48,380 bases of DNA from a bacterium (GCA_017482685.1 JAFUMP010000025.1:1-48380); one strand, 5' to 3'; shown: positions 18,203 to 28,158, numbered from the stretch's first letter. Numbers and translations are program-made. The notes: generated from the letters alone by a model not told the origin.

Positions 18203-19677
18203 TATTTAACCTCCTTTCCTTGATTTTGGTTTTCAAGTTGTTTTTGTTTAACTTTTGATTTAGATAACTCAGGGAAAGTCCAATTCATAAATCTTGGATA
18301 TACCCAATTTAGTACATTACAAGTAATTGGTAGGGTGATACATACACCAATTGCAATCTTCCAAATTTGGTTATGAGATTTATAGCTTTTTTGAACGAAT
18401 TTTTTGTATCCTTTTGCAATATCTTTATAAATTTTTGTTGATAATTTTTCTTTGTTTGTTCCAAATGTTTTTGCGTCATGTAATATTGATGTCTGTAATG
18501 GATTTTTACCATCAAAGTGACAAGAATCAATTGCTTTTTGGATAGCTTTTTGAATATCACTAGGTTTTGCACTTGTCATATCTTTAATTTTGCATGCTTC
18601 AAGATTTTTTATGATATTATCAAGCTCACCGTTACGTTCCATCATTGCTTGCATATATTTCTCTGGTGAATAATCTTTACCGCAAATGTGTTTAATTTTG
18701 TTTATTCTTTGGAAAGTTCTCTTTATACGGCTTGATTGAATGTCTGCTGAACGATCTAAAATTTCTTCTATAAGTTTTTTTACATCTGAATTTGTTTCTT
18801 TTTTAGCTAATTCTTTTAATTTTTCTTGAAGTTTCAGTGGATCTTCTGGAAGATTTTCAAAAATCTTTTTCAAATAATCTTCATTTTCAATTAAAACTTT
18901 AGCTCGTTTTGAATAGAATTCTAAATATTCTTTATTAATTTTCAGTTTTTCCGCATCTGAAATATAATTATTAATTTGTTCGTTTACAATATTTGCAACT
19001 TTTTTGTCATTGATAAACTCTTTACCTACTTGAATCTTATGAGTTTCTTTAATTTTTTCTGCTAAAGATTCAATTTGTGATTCTTGGAAAGCTTTTATTC
19101 TTGATTTTAGTTCTGCTTCATAGTTTGCTTTACCCATAGATGATTTTGATAACCCATCTTTTTGCATTTCTTTTTTCATTTTGCGTTTTACAAAACCGTC
19201 ATTATTAAGCACTGATTGGTTGGTATCAACATCAAAATGTTTTGCTAATTCAGGAGTGTTATATAAATAATCTAAAAATTTATCAATAGGTGTTAATGCG
19301 CCTATTTGGAATATTGCGGCTAATACTGCGGAAACAGGCTGACGCCAAGCAGTATAATATTTTGTATTTTTTAAATCTTCTTTCTCTTCTTCTGTTGCAC
19401 CTTTTTTGGGTTTAACCATAGGGTTAAATGCAATTGGCCAAGGCGCTACAGCTCCTGTTCCGATTGCAGTCATTGCAACGCCACCAATTTCACCTTTCAT
19501 CCAAGATAGTTTTTCTTGCATGAACTGCAATACTTTTTTCCCTGGTAATGAATTTGTAATTCTGTCAGGTAAAGAATTTGGGTTTTTACCAGCAAAACCA
19601 ACTTGAGAATAGTTTGGTTTTATTCTCTTTGAATTATTATGTTCTTGATAATTTTGATAGATTTTATCTATTTTCAT
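18202..19677 (-). CDS. Unknown 491-aa coiled-coil protein with two hydrophobic regions
   Basis: The start at 19677 is chosen for the AGGT ribosome site upstream. An in-frame extension to 19746 has none. The N-terminus carries YSQVGFAGKNP, an F-x-G type motif. A glycine-rich hydrophobic segment (GEIGGVAMTAIGTGAVAPWP, about residue 65) and SAVLAAIFQIGALTPIDKFL follow. Then come about 250 residues of charged helices, likely coiled coil. One transmembrane helix lies near the C-terminus (IWKIAIGVCITLPITCNVL). Co-translated with the next gene by a 1-base overlap. Function unknown. Confidence 0.75.
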   Translation of the reverse strand: MKIDKIYQNYQEHNNSKRIKPNYSQVGFAGKNPNSLPDRITNSLPGKKVLQFMQEKLSWMKGEIGGVAMTAIGTGAVAPWPIAFNPMVKPKKGATEEEKEDLKNTKYYTAWRQPVSAVLAAIFQIGALTPIDKFLDYLYNTPELAKHFDVDTNQSVLNNDGFVKRKMKKEMQKDGLSKSSMGKANYEAELKSRIKAFQESQIESLAEKIKETHKIQVGKEFINDKKVANIVNEQINNYISDAEKLKINKEYLEFYSKRAKVLIENEDYLKKIFENLPEDPLKLQEKLKELAKKETNSDVKKLIEEILDRSADIQSSRIKRTFQRINKIKHICGKDYSPEKYMQAMMERNGELDNIIKNLEACKIKDMTSAKPSDIQKAIQKAIDSCHFDGKNPLQTSILHDAKTFGTNKEKLSTKIYKDIAKGYKKFVQKSYKSHNQIWKIAIGVCITLPITCNVLNWVYPRFMNWTFPELSKSKVKQKQLENQNQGKEVK

Positions 19678-19898
19678 ACGGCTACCTGAAACCTTCCTAT
19701 ATATATAAACGCTTTGCAACAAAAAAATTTGACTATTTAATGCCAAATATTAACTTTTGTTAAGAATTTATTATTAAGAAGGAGTTTAATTTCGAAAAAA
19801 TAATACACATCTTAATTCTTAAATTTATTATATAACAAAAATAATAAAAATCTTCTTTATTCATGTTAAGATTAAATAAAAAAAGTGGAGTATAGAAA

Positions 19899-21290
19899 AT
19901 GAATATTTTTGCGAATTTAAGAAACTTTTTCAAAGAACCGCCTGCTATTGAGCAGATTCAGGATAAAGAAAAAGTTGATAGTATGTATTCTCATTGGAGA
20001 ATGAGAATTTTTTATTCTTGTTTTATAGGCTATACTGTTTTTTATCTTTGTAAGAAAAATATAGCTGTTGCACTTCCTGGACTTAGCGAGGAATTTGGTT
20101 ATACAAATACTGAATTAGGTTTATTAGGAAGTTCATTATATTTGACTTATGGTATTGGTAAGTTTGTAAACGGAGTTCTTGCTGACGGTTCTGATGTTAG
20201 AAAATTTTTACCAACAGCACTAATTATGACAGCGATTGCAAACTTGTGTTTTGCTCTTTCTGCTGTTTTTATAACACCTGGGGAGGTTTCTTTCTTTGGA
20301 CTTCCTACTAATACTATTTTATTGTGGTTATTTGTATTTTTCTGGGGCGCAAGTGGTTGGTTTCAATCAGCGGGTTTTCCAGCTGTTGCAAAAAGTTTAA
20401 CATACTGGTATTCAAATTCTGAACGTGGTACAAAATGGTCACTTTGGTCTTGTTCTCATCAAGTTGGTACATTTTTAAGCGTTATAATTTCAGGATTTTT
20501 AGTTGCTAAATTTGGTTGGAAAATGGCTTTCTTTGTTCCAGCTTCTTTAGCGATTTTAGTTGCAATATGGTTGTTTAATAGATTAAGAGATAAACCTCAA
20601 TCATTGGGTTTACCTGATATTGAGTCTTATAGAGAAGAAATTACTGTAGACCAAAAGAAAGAGTGTGAGCTTGATACAAGAAGCTACGGTCAAGTGTTTA
20701 AGGACGATATCTTATTTAATAAAACAATTTGGCTTCTTGCTATTGCTTATGTCTTTGTATATGTAATTAGATTTGGTGCAGAAGACTGGATGATTAAGTA
20801 TTTAAGTGAAGCGAAAGCAAATAGTTTGGAATTAGCTTCGTTAAAACTAAGTTCGCTACCTCTTGTTGGTATCGCTGGTACAGTCTGCGCTGGTATAATT
20901 TCTGATAAAATATTTAAAGGAAAACGCGCACCTGTTAATCTGATTTATTTAATAGGAGTAGTTATTTGCCTAGTATTGCTTAAATTTAATACAATAAGCA
21001 CATTAGACTTTGTTTTAATCGGTCTTTTAGGTGCGTTTACTTATGGCCCTCAAATGATGATTGGTGGTCTTTGTGCAGTTGAAAGTAGCTCTAAAAAAGT
21101 TGCATCAGCAGCGACTGGTTTTACAGGTACATTTGGGTATATTGGTGCAGTGCTTTCTGCAACAGGAACAGGGTTTATGGTTGATAAATTCGGTTGGAAC
21201 GGTGCGTTATCATTCTGGATAGTATCAGCTATAATTTGTATTACGATTTGTATTATGCTTTGGAAAAATGAAAAAAAGTCTAGTTGTTAA
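19899..21290 (+). CDS. MFS organophosphate antiporter-type transporter (UhpC/GlpT-like)
   Basis: 463 aa with twelve predicted membrane segments. The N-terminal WRMRIFYSCFIGYTVFYLCK, LYLTYGIGKFVNGVLADGSD and later WFQSAGFPAVAKSLTYWYS fit the OPA family. That family exchanges sugar phosphates or glycerol-3-phosphate for inorganic phosphate, and UhpC members act as sensors. The second half has WMIKYLSEAKANS and a conserved GFTGTFGYIGAVL. Substrate cannot be fixed from sequence. GTGGAG lies about 9 nt before the ATG. Single gene ending in a strong terminator. Confidence 0.88.
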   Translation: MNIFANLRNFFKEPPAIEQIQDKEKVDSMYSHWRMRIFYSCFIGYTVFYLCKKNIAVALPGLSEEFGYTNTELGLLGSSLYLTYGIGKFVNGVLADGSDVRKFLPTALIMTAIANLCFALSAVFITPGEVSFFGLPTNTILLWLFVFFWGASGWFQSAGFPAVAKSLTYWYSNSERGTKWSLWSCSHQVGTFLSVIISGFLVAKFGWKMAFFVPASLAILVAIWLFNRLRDKPQSLGLPDIESYREEITVDQKKECELDTRSYGQVFKDDILFNKTIWLLAIAYVFVYVIRFGAEDWMIKYLSEAKANSLELASLKLSSLPLVGIAGTVCAGIISDKIFKGKRAPVNLIYLIGVVICLVLLKFNTISTLDFVLIGLLGAFTYGPQMMIGGLCAVESSSKKVASAATGFTGTFGYIGAVLSATGTGFMVDKFGWNGALSFWIVSAIICITICIMLWKNEKKSSC

Positions 21291-21294
21291 TATT

Positions 21295-21329
21295 AAAAAT
21301 CCCCTTCAGTTATTGAAGGGGATTTTTTT
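21295..21329. terminator. Bidirectional terminator after the MFS gene
   Basis: CCCCTTCA (21301-21308) / TGAAGGGG (21314-21321), extended by flanking A and T runs on both sides. It sits between converging genes. Confidence 0.9.
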
Positions 21330-21504
21330 AATACATACTCAAATTATTAAATTGGGTTTGTGATTTACTTGTTGTAGATTCAAAAAATAATTCAAAAAAA
21401 CGCTCAATATTTGCTTGAAGTTTTTTTATTTCTGCTTTTAGTGCTAAGTAATTTTCTTCTTCTCTTTTTTTAAGTGCTTGTTTAAATTTTTCAAAATTTG
21501 TCAT
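21328..21504 (-). CDS. Small coiled-coil protein
   Basis: 58 aa. The start at 21504 has GGGAG 7 nt upstream. An in-frame ATG at 21528 lacks a site. The body is one long charged helix (FEKFKQALKKREEENYLALK, then AEIKKLQANIERFFELFF), followed by a polar tail. No family recognised. It lies between a terminator and the gltX promoter, on the opposite strand, so it is an independent small gene. The clear ribosome site makes it more likely to be real than its length alone suggests. Confidence 0.55.
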   Translation of the reverse strand: MTNFEKFKQALKKREEENYLALKAEIKKLQANIERFFELFFESTTSKSQTQFNNLSMY

Positions 21505-21624
21505 TTTTTTACTCCCTTTTGCATTCAACTTACAAGTTATATAACGGCAAGTTTTTCAAAAACTTTAGTAAATTATTAAAAATCTTTACAATATGTTACA
21601 TTGATTTATTAATTATTTATTTTC

Positions 21625-21653
21625 TTTACTTTTCCCCCTGTTTGCAGGATAAT
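21625..21653 (+). promoter_or_regulatory. Promoter of gltX
   Basis: TTTACT (21625-21630), 17-bp spacer, GATAAT (21648-21653), with transcription starting about 30 nt before the gltX ATG. Confidence 0.6.
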
Positions 21654-21689
21654 TTTGGGGTAAAGAGGCATAAGAGAAAGGTAATAAAA

Positions 21690-23159
21690 ATGAGTGAAGT
21701 AAGAGTAAGAATAGCCCCTTCTCCTAGTGGTAACCTTCACGTAGGTACAGCTAGAACTGCGCTATTTAATTATTTGTTTGCAAAGAAAAATAATGGTAAA
21801 TTTGTTTTAAGAATAGAAGATACTGATGCGGAGAGAACAAGCCAAGAGTATGTTAAAAATATTTTTGATTCTCTTAAAGCATTAGGCTTGAATTGGGATG
21901 AAGGTCCTGATGTTGGTGGAGAATATGGCCCTTATACACAATCTGAAAGATTTGATATTTATCCAAAATATATTCAAGAGCTTTTAGATAAGGGTTTTGC
22001 TTATGAATGTTTCTGCACTCCAGAAGAATTAGAAGCAGAAAAAGAAGAAGCTACTGCTAATAAAAAGGCTTATGTTTATTCTAAAAAATGTGAAAACTTA
22101 ACTGAAGAAGAAAAAGCAAAACTTAGAGCTGAAGGAAGAAAACCTGCAATCAGATTTAATATAGCAAAAGCTCAAAAAGCTTTCCATGATTCTTCAATTT
22201 TAGAATTTGATGACCTTGTAAAAGGTAAATTACACATGGATACTGATTTAATCGGTGATTTTGTAATTATGAAATCAAATGGAGCACCTACATACAACTA
22301 TGCAGTTGTTATAGATGATGCTTTAATGAAAATTACGCATGTTATTCGTGGTGAGGATCATATTTCAAATACATATAAACAAATTCTAATTTTTGAAGCT
22401 TTAGGCTTTGAAGTTCCTAGATTTGGTCACTTAGGTATGATTTTAGCACCAGATAGAAGCAAGCTCTCTAAACGTCATGGTGCAACAGCAGTTTCAGATT
22501 TCGTAGAACAAGGCTACCTAACAGAAGCACTTGTAAACTTTGTTGCACTTTTAGGATGGGCTCCTTCTGATGGAGAAGAAGTTAAACCTGTAGAAAAAAT
22601 CGCAGAAGACTTTAGAATCGGTGAAGTTTCATCATCTAACTCGATTTTTGAATACGATAAACTAAAATGGATGAATAGTCATTATATCAAAGCTCTTCCA
22701 ATTGAGACTTTAAAAGAAATGCTTAAAAAGTATTTAACTCAATATGATTTGACAACTTTAACAGATGCACAATATACAAGAATGGTTGAAATTACTCGTG
22801 AACCATTAACACTACTTTCTGATATTACAGATGCTGTTCCTTACTTCTTTGGGGGGGTAAATGTAGAAATAGAACCTGATGTACAAACTACAGTTCTTGA
22901 TCTTCCTGAATCTCAAGAAGTTCTAAAAGCTTTTGTAGCACAAGGTGAAGGCTGGGAATGGACAGAACATAATTTACACGAGAAATTAGAAGTTTTCCGT
23001 GGTGAATTTAAAGAAAAAGGAATTAAACCAAAAGCTACAATGTGGGCTATCCGAGGCGCAGTTACTGGTAGAACTCGTGGTGCTGATATGACAGCAACTC
23101 TTGAAATTATTGGTAAAGAAAATTGTTTAGCAAGAGCAAAAAAATCTATAAAAAATTAA
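21690..23159 (+). CDS. gltX: Glutamyl-tRNA synthetase
   Basis: 489 aa class I synthetase. The HIGH-type motif is in APSPSGNLHVGTARTALFNY and the KMSKS-type loop is SKLSKRHGA. Between them lie RIEDTDAERTS and IRGEDHISNT, typical of bacterial GltX. It attaches glutamate to tRNA-Glu, and in organisms without GlnRS also to tRNA-Gln. The true start is 21690 (MSEVRVRIAPSPSG), with AAAGG upstream and a matching promoter. A longer open frame from 21498 is 5' untranslated sequence. Length and motifs are normal. Confidence 0.97.
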   Translation: MSEVRVRIAPSPSGNLHVGTARTALFNYLFAKKNNGKFVLRIEDTDAERTSQEYVKNIFDSLKALGLNWDEGPDVGGEYGPYTQSERFDIYPKYIQELLDKGFAYECFCTPEELEAEKEEATANKKAYVYSKKCENLTEEEKAKLRAEGRKPAIRFNIAKAQKAFHDSSILEFDDLVKGKLHMDTDLIGDFVIMKSNGAPTYNYAVVIDDALMKITHVIRGEDHISNTYKQILIFEALGFEVPRFGHLGMILAPDRSKLSKRHGATAVSDFVEQGYLTEALVNFVALLGWAPSDGEEVKPVEKIAEDFRIGEVSSSNSIFEYDKLKWMNSHYIKALPIETLKEMLKKYLTQYDLTTLTDAQYTRMVEITREPLTLLSDITDAVPYFFGGVNVEIEPDVQTTVLDLPESQEVLKAFVAQGEGWEWTEHNLHEKLEVFRGEFKEKGIKPKATMWAIRGAVTGRTRGADMTATLEIIGKENCLARAKKSIKN

Positions 23160-23187
23160 GGATTTCTTGTATAAATTAAATATTAAC

Positions 23188-23220
23188 AAGTTGGCTGTTC
23201 AAAATCTGAACAGCCAACTT
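23188..23220. terminator. Hairpin between gltX and the second AsmA-like gene
   Basis: AAGTTGGCTGTTCA (23188-23201) pairs perfectly with TGAACAGCCAACTT (23207-23220). The converging position fits a shared terminator, though the T-runs are poor. Confidence 0.75.
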
Positions 23221-23246
23221 ATTGTATTTATAAAATGAATTTTATT

Positions 23247-26200
23247 TTAGAATTTAAACAAGTTTTTCAATTCATCTGCTGTATTTTTTAGTGCTTCTTT
23301 TTGATTTTTTACAGTATCAACAACATTTTTAACGTCATCTCCAACAGTTGTTTTTAATGATTTAATTGTTTCAACCATATTTTGTTGAGGTTCTAGTGCA
23401 CTTGTATCAACATTAGTTAGCCATTTAAATGATTTCATAGAACTTGAGCTTTCTAAGCCACCATTAAATATAACTTTAAAATCTTTATAATTTTCACTAC
23501 CGTTTGAAAGTGCAGGTATTTCTGAAATTCTTTCTCCTTTTGGATTTGTAGTCAAAGCATTTGCAATAGATGCTGTAAGTGTTCCGAATTTTGGAATAGC
23601 TGATAATAATTTATCAGCCGACAATTCACCCACAGGACCAAGAAGTGAAACGACTGATTGGTCTAGCCTTCCCAATACTGTTACGTTTGTAGACATATTA
23701 ATTAAATGTAGTTTACCATATACAAAATATGCGAGAGTTTGACCAGAACTCTTAATAGAGCTTATATTTGCCCATCCATTAGAGAATGTCATATCACCAG
23801 TTATATAATCGTATTTAGCTGTATTTTTTACTGCTGAAAGATTAGAAATAGTTGCAATAGTTGTTTTTAATAATGCATTTCCGATAATATTACTTGCATT
23901 GAAGAGGTTTTCTAATCGACCTATGTTTCCAAAAGAGCCATTCTCTACTTTGAAGTTTAATTTGCCCCTCATTGAGCGAATCATATCTTCATAGTCAACA
24001 ACTTTTAGAGTTAAGTTTGTATCAAAACCCAAAGTTCCACTTAGAGCGTTTGATATTCCAACAGCACCTGCAACCGCTTTCTCAGCATTCATGCCTGAAC
24101 CATGAAAATCAACTTTGGTATTAAAATCAGACATATTATAAATAATATTTCCATTGATTTTGCCATCAAAAGCTGTACCTTTTAGGTTATTTAAATAAAA
24201 CTTTACTCCCTTCATTGAAAAATCTGTTGCACAATTTTCTGCAACAATTCCACCTGATGCAAATTTACCAACAGTTGCGTGACCTTTTAAAATTGGCCCA
24301 TTTAATTTTGCAGTTAGGTTATCTATAATTACAGGAATTTCAGGGATAGAAAGCGTAGGAACATTTATTATTCCTGATAAAATCGGATTTATCATATTGC
24401 CTGTAATTGCAATGTTTCCATTGAATGTCATTTTAGATTTATCAAACATTGGAACAATAATTGTTGAATCAGACGTTGTAGCAAAAATAAGATTTAATGT
24501 TTGTTTAATAACATTCATATCGCCAGTTAATTTTGCTTTAATATCTCCTGTTGTTACAAAATCTAAAGCAATTTTTTCTGTTAAATAGTTTTTAATTTTA
24601 CCTGATACATTGAAATTGATTTTTTCAACTTTTACAGGAGTTTGTGTAATTTCAATTTCTTCTGGTTTAATATTTGCGGAAATCTTAGGAATAATTACCC
24701 CTGCTGCAGGGTTAATTATTTTAATATTTTCAGAGGTCGCTATACCTGAAAAACTTTGTCCGTCTGCAACAATATCAATATTGGTTTTTGGCAATTTTAA
24801 TGTTGTATTTGATGGAATGTTTTTAATATCAATATTATTCAAAACAACTTTTGCAGTTGGCTTAATTTTATCCAATTTTCCTACAATATCAGCTTTTAGA
24901 CTAACTGTACCCGAGTTAATAGGATTTTCTTTTAACAGTACAGCTTGTCCACAAGCAACTAAAAGTCCTTTTAAGCTTAGATTTTCTGCAACTAAATGCA
25001 AGTCAGCAGTTGCATCTTGTTTAATCAAACCGTAAAATTTTAAAGGTTGATTTAGAATTGAAAACCCAATATTTTTGATATCAATATTGTTATTTGCTAA
25101 TTGCACATCAGCATTTATATTATCAATTCCAATTTTATAAAGTCCATAATAAATGTTAGCGTTAGGTATATTAAAATATCCGTTAGAATTAATTGTTTTT
25201 AAATCGGATTTAATATTAAAGTCTGCATCAAATTTGCCGTTTGCGCTAAGAGTTTGTAAATCTTTTATATTAAATGTCATTGCAATAGCATTAAGTATAT
25301 GAATAATATTATTTAATTGAACTTGTGATTTAAAATTCAAATCAAGATTTGTTTTCTTACCAGTTTGTATAAATCCGTTGATTGTAGAAACTTCATTTTG
25401 AGCTGTATATAGACTAGAATCAATATCAATTTTATGGCCTTTAAATTTTAAATTGGCACTACTAGAAGGTAAATCGACAATTGAAAGATTATCAGCATTA
25501 ATACAGCCACTATTACCGTCTTTAGTTATTGTTAAATCAGCATCTAAATTTGCTGTAATTTTGTTATTATATATTCCTTTGAAAATGTCTAAGATATTTA
25601 TTTCAAAATTAGAAGCTTGTTGTTTGTTTTTTTCTTCCTCATTTACTCCAATAGGATTGAAAACAAGCTCATGCAAATCTAAATCAGGCATGATTTTGTT
25701 ATTAATTTTTATGTTGTATTTAAATTGTTCTCTATCAGCAAGCTTAGCTTTACCACTTGCTAAAACCTTTACGCTTTTATTAAGAATTAAATCAGTAATT
25801 TCTGTTTTATCGCCTTCGATTTCATATTTTTTACCTGTTGAAAGGTCAATAAATTCAATATCATATTTACCAATTTTGATATCAGGAAGATGGTTTGATA
25901 AACGTAAGCCAAAAGGAAGGGACAAATTAGCAGGTGCTTCTGCGGTTTGTTCTTTTTGACTTGTATTACTTCCTGTTTGAGTAGGTATAAACTTCTCAAT
26001 TTCAAACGAGCCGTCTTTATTTATTCCAAGTTTGAGCTCAATATTATCTACTTGGAATAAATCTATTTCAATTTTTTTGGCTAAAAGTGGAAGAAGTGAC
26101 ATTTTTACTGAAAAGTTTTCAGCTTCAAAAATTTCTTTATCTTGAGGAGTAAGTATTGCAAATTTACCTAATTTTGCGCCAACTGTTAATTTTGGGGTGG

Positions 26201-26387
26201 TCACAATTCTAAAATTTTCTATTCTAGAATTTAAGCCAGTAGCTTTTTTTATTTCATCATTTACCATTGGTATATAATTATTAGCAATCGGTGAAATTAT
26301 AAATGGCAAAATTAAGAATAATACATAGACTGCGCCTAAAGCTCCAGCGATTACAATGCCAGTTTTTTTAAGAAAATTTATATTCAT
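23247..26387 (-). CDS. AsmA-like envelope protein (paralogue of the 1996-5745 product)
   Basis: 1046 aa. One N-terminal transmembrane helix (about residues 9-31) precedes a long beta-rich periplasmic body. The AsmA-type N-terminus is clear (GLNSRIENFRIVTTPKLTVG). The C-terminal core MIRSMRGKLNFKVENGSFG, SLLGPVGEL and the near-terminal SMKSFKWL all have equivalents in the other large AsmA-like protein, so the two are paralogues. The last 50 residues are charged and helical. GGGGAG lies about 8 nt before the ATG. Transcribed alone. Likely role is envelope lipid homeostasis, by analogy only. Confidence 0.85.
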   Translation of the reverse strand: MNINFLKKTGIVIAGALGAVYVLFLILPFIISPIANNYIPMVNDEIKKATGLNSRIENFRIVTTPKLTVGAKLGKFAILTPQDKEIFEAENFSVKMSLLPLLAKKIEIDLFQVDNIELKLGINKDGSFEIEKFIPTQTGSNTSQKEQTAEAPANLSLPFGLRLSNHLPDIKIGKYDIEFIDLSTGKKYEIEGDKTEITDLILNKSVKVLASGKAKLADREQFKYNIKINNKIMPDLDLHELVFNPIGVNEEEKNKQQASNFEINILDIFKGIYNNKITANLDADLTITKDGNSGCINADNLSIVDLPSSSANLKFKGHKIDIDSSLYTAQNEVSTINGFIQTGKKTNLDLNFKSQVQLNNIIHILNAIAMTFNIKDLQTLSANGKFDADFNIKSDLKTINSNGYFNIPNANIYYGLYKIGIDNINADVQLANNNIDIKNIGFSILNQPLKFYGLIKQDATADLHLVAENLSLKGLLVACGQAVLLKENPINSGTVSLKADIVGKLDKIKPTAKVVLNNIDIKNIPSNTTLKLPKTNIDIVADGQSFSGIATSENIKIINPAAGVIIPKISANIKPEEIEITQTPVKVEKINFNVSGKIKNYLTEKIALDFVTTGDIKAKLTGDMNVIKQTLNLIFATTSDSTIIVPMFDKSKMTFNGNIAITGNMINPILSGIINVPTLSIPEIPVIIDNLTAKLNGPILKGHATVGKFASGGIVAENCATDFSMKGVKFYLNNLKGTAFDGKINGNIIYNMSDFNTKVDFHGSGMNAEKAVAGAVGISNALSGTLGFDTNLTLKVVDYEDMIRSMRGKLNFKVENGSFGNIGRLENLFNASNIIGNALLKTTIATISNLSAVKNTAKYDYITGDMTFSNGWANISSIKSSGQTLAYFVYGKLHLINMSTNVTVLGRLDQSVVSLLGPVGELSADKLLSAIPKFGTLTASIANALTTNPKGERISEIPALSNGSENYKDFKVIFNGGLESSSSMKSFKWLTNVDTSALEPQQNMVETIKSLKTTVGDDVKNVVDTVKNQKEALKNTADELKNLFKF

Positions 26388-26463
26388 AATAAGCTCCCCT
26401 TGAAAATAATTTTATGTTAAAAATTATATTCTAAATTAGCTTATCAATCAATAAATTAATATA

Positions 26464-27423
26464 CTAAAATTTAAGGCAAGCGCTATAATGATTTTCATTT
26501 TTTTCAACAAGAACAGGGTTTTTAGTATTACATAATCCAGGCTCATAAAAATCGCATCTTGGATGGAATTTGCAACCAGTTATTTTTTCTTGAATACTAG
26601 GTGGTGCGCCAATAATTGTTTTTAATTTTAGATTTGGATTATTTGTTGGTAATGAGTTTAATAGCGCAATAGAATATGGGTGTTTTGGATTTTTAAAAAA
26701 TTCTTTTGCATCAGCTTGTTCCACAACATGTCCTGAATACATAACTGTTACGCTATCTGTATAGTTGCTAACCAAAGCTAAATCATGTGATATAAGCAAG
26801 ATAGTTGTATTTAGTTCGTTTTTAATTTCTAGAATTAAATCCATAATTTGTTTTTGAATAGTTACATCTAAAGCTGTTGTTGGCTCATCTGCAATAATAA
26901 GTTCAGCGTTGCAAGCAAGAGCCATTGCGATAATTATTCTTTGTTTCATTCCGCCAGAAAACTCATGTGGATAAAAATCAAATTTTTTATCTGCATTATC
27001 AATTTTTACCATATCCATTACTTCTCGAGCTTTTCTCAAAGCTTGTCTTTTAGTAACCTTAGAATGAGCTTGTATTGATTCAATTAGTTGATCACCAATT
27101 GTATATAGAGGATTTAATGAAGTCATTGGATCTTGTGGGATAAGTGCAATTTTATTTCCACGTAAATCTCTCATTTGCGATTCTTTGTAATTTAATAGAT
27201 TTTCATCTTTAAAGAGAATTTCTCCATTTTTTATATAAGCTGTTTTAGGTAAAAGACGAATAATAGACATTGCAGTCATTGTTTTGCCACAGCCTGATTC
27301 TCCGACGATTGAATGTATTTTCCCTTTTTCAAAACATAAATTAATATCATAAAGAGCTTGATAACTTTGCTCTTCGTTTTTGAAAAATAAATCTAAATTT
27401 TTGATTTTTAAAATATTGTTCAT
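26464..27423 (-). CDS. Oligopeptide/dipeptide ABC transporter ATPase (OppD/DppD type)
   Basis: 319 aa cytosolic ATPase. Walker A GESGCGKT (near 41), Q-loop IPQDPMTSLNP, signature FSGGMKQR, Walker B LIIADEPTT and the switch LLISHD are all intact. The C-terminal oligopeptide-transporter domain with cysteines (GCKFHPRCDFYEPGLC) marks the OppD/DppD class. These work as pairs with OppF and two permeases, none of which is in this window, so it is an orphan component here. It lies 47 bp downstream of rpe, and the gap carries octamer repeats. Confidence 0.92.
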   Translation of the reverse strand: MNNILKIKNLDLFFKNEEQSYQALYDINLCFEKGKIHSIVGESGCGKTMTAMSIIRLLPKTAYIKNGEILFKDENLLNYKESQMRDLRGNKIALIPQDPMTSLNPLYTIGDQLIESIQAHSKVTKRQALRKAREVMDMVKIDNADKKFDFYPHEFSGGMKQRIIIAMALACNAELIIADEPTTALDVTIQKQIMDLILEIKNELNTTILLISHDLALVSNYTDSVTVMYSGHVVEQADAKEFFKNPKHPYSIALLNSLPTNNPNLKLKTIIGAPPSIQEKITGCKFHPRCDFYEPGLCNTKNPVLVEKNENHYSACLKF

Positions 27424-27441
27424 AAGATAATATTATAATAA

Positions 27442-27473
27442 CTTGTCTACTTGGTCATTTAATCACTTGGTTA
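27442..27473. repeat. Degenerate 8-bp tandem repeat between rpe and the OppD-type gene
   Basis: Four consecutive octamers, CTTGTCTA, CTTGGTCA, TTTAATCA and CTTGGTTA. The last one includes the rpe stop codon. The same octamer family is repeated at 44725-44756. Confidence 0.6.
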
Positions 27474-28109
27474 CATTAGAGACTCAATTGCTTTTTGGTA
27501 ATCATTCGAGTTGTAGATATAGCTTCCTGCAACTAATGAATTTGCTCCAAGTGAAGTGCAAATTTTTGCAGTTAAATTATTTATTCCGCCATCTACTTGA
27601 ATAATTAAAGATTCGGTCGCATTTTCTTTTATGTATGGAATTTTCATTGCACAATCGTGGATGAACTCTTGTCCTCCGAAACCAGGTTCTACAGTCATTA
27701 TTAGTACTAAATCAATTTTGTCTAAATATGGGAGAAGAACACTCGCATTTGTGTTTGGCTTAATTGAAATTCCAACTTTTTTATTAAAAGATTTTATTAA
27801 ATTAATCACTTCGTCAACTTTTTCAGAGCAAGCTTCATAATGAAAAGTTATCAAATCAGAGCCTGCTTTTGCAAAAGCTTCAATATATTTCTCAGGGTTT
27901 TCAATCATTAAATGAGTATCTAAAAATAAATTAGTTTTTTTTCTTATTGATTTTACTACAGGAACACCAATAGATATGTTTGGGACAAAATGTCCGTCCA
28001 TAACGTCAATGTGAATCCAATCCGCTCCAGCTTTTTTTACAGCTTCTATTTCAGATTCTAAGTTCATGAAATCAGCTGAAAGTATAGAAGGTGATATGAT
28101 TTTTTTCAT
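27471..28109 (-). CDS. rpe: Ribulose-phosphate 3-epimerase
   Basis: 212 aa, a TIM-barrel enzyme that interconverts ribulose-5-phosphate and xylulose-5-phosphate in the pentose phosphate pathway. Diagnostic motifs are SPSILSADF, HIDVMDGHFVPNISIG, HLMIENPEKYI, VEPGFGGQEFI and QVDGGIN, which include the metal-binding His/Asp residues. AGGAGA precedes the ATG. The leftward order rpe then OppD-type ATPase suggests a shared transcript, although the pairing has no obvious metabolic logic. Confidence 0.96.
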   Translation of the reverse strand: MKKIISPSILSADFMNLESEIEAVKKAGADWIHIDVMDGHFVPNISIGVPVVKSIRKKTNLFLDTHLMIENPEKYIEAFAKAGSDLITFHYEACSEKVDEVINLIKSFNKKVGISIKPNTNASVLLPYLDKIDLVLIMTVEPGFGGQEFIHDCAMKIPYIKENATESLIIQVDGGINNLTAKICTSLGANSLVAGSYIYNSNDYQKAIESLM

Positions 28110-28158
28110 GTGCTCTCCTTTATAATTTATTTTACCATACTTATAAAATAATGATTAT

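Noticed and set aside
24397..25959. Several plus-strand open frames inside the second AsmA-like gene
   Set aside because: They lie antisense to a well-supported gene, have no ribosome sites and read as hydrophobic mirror sequence.
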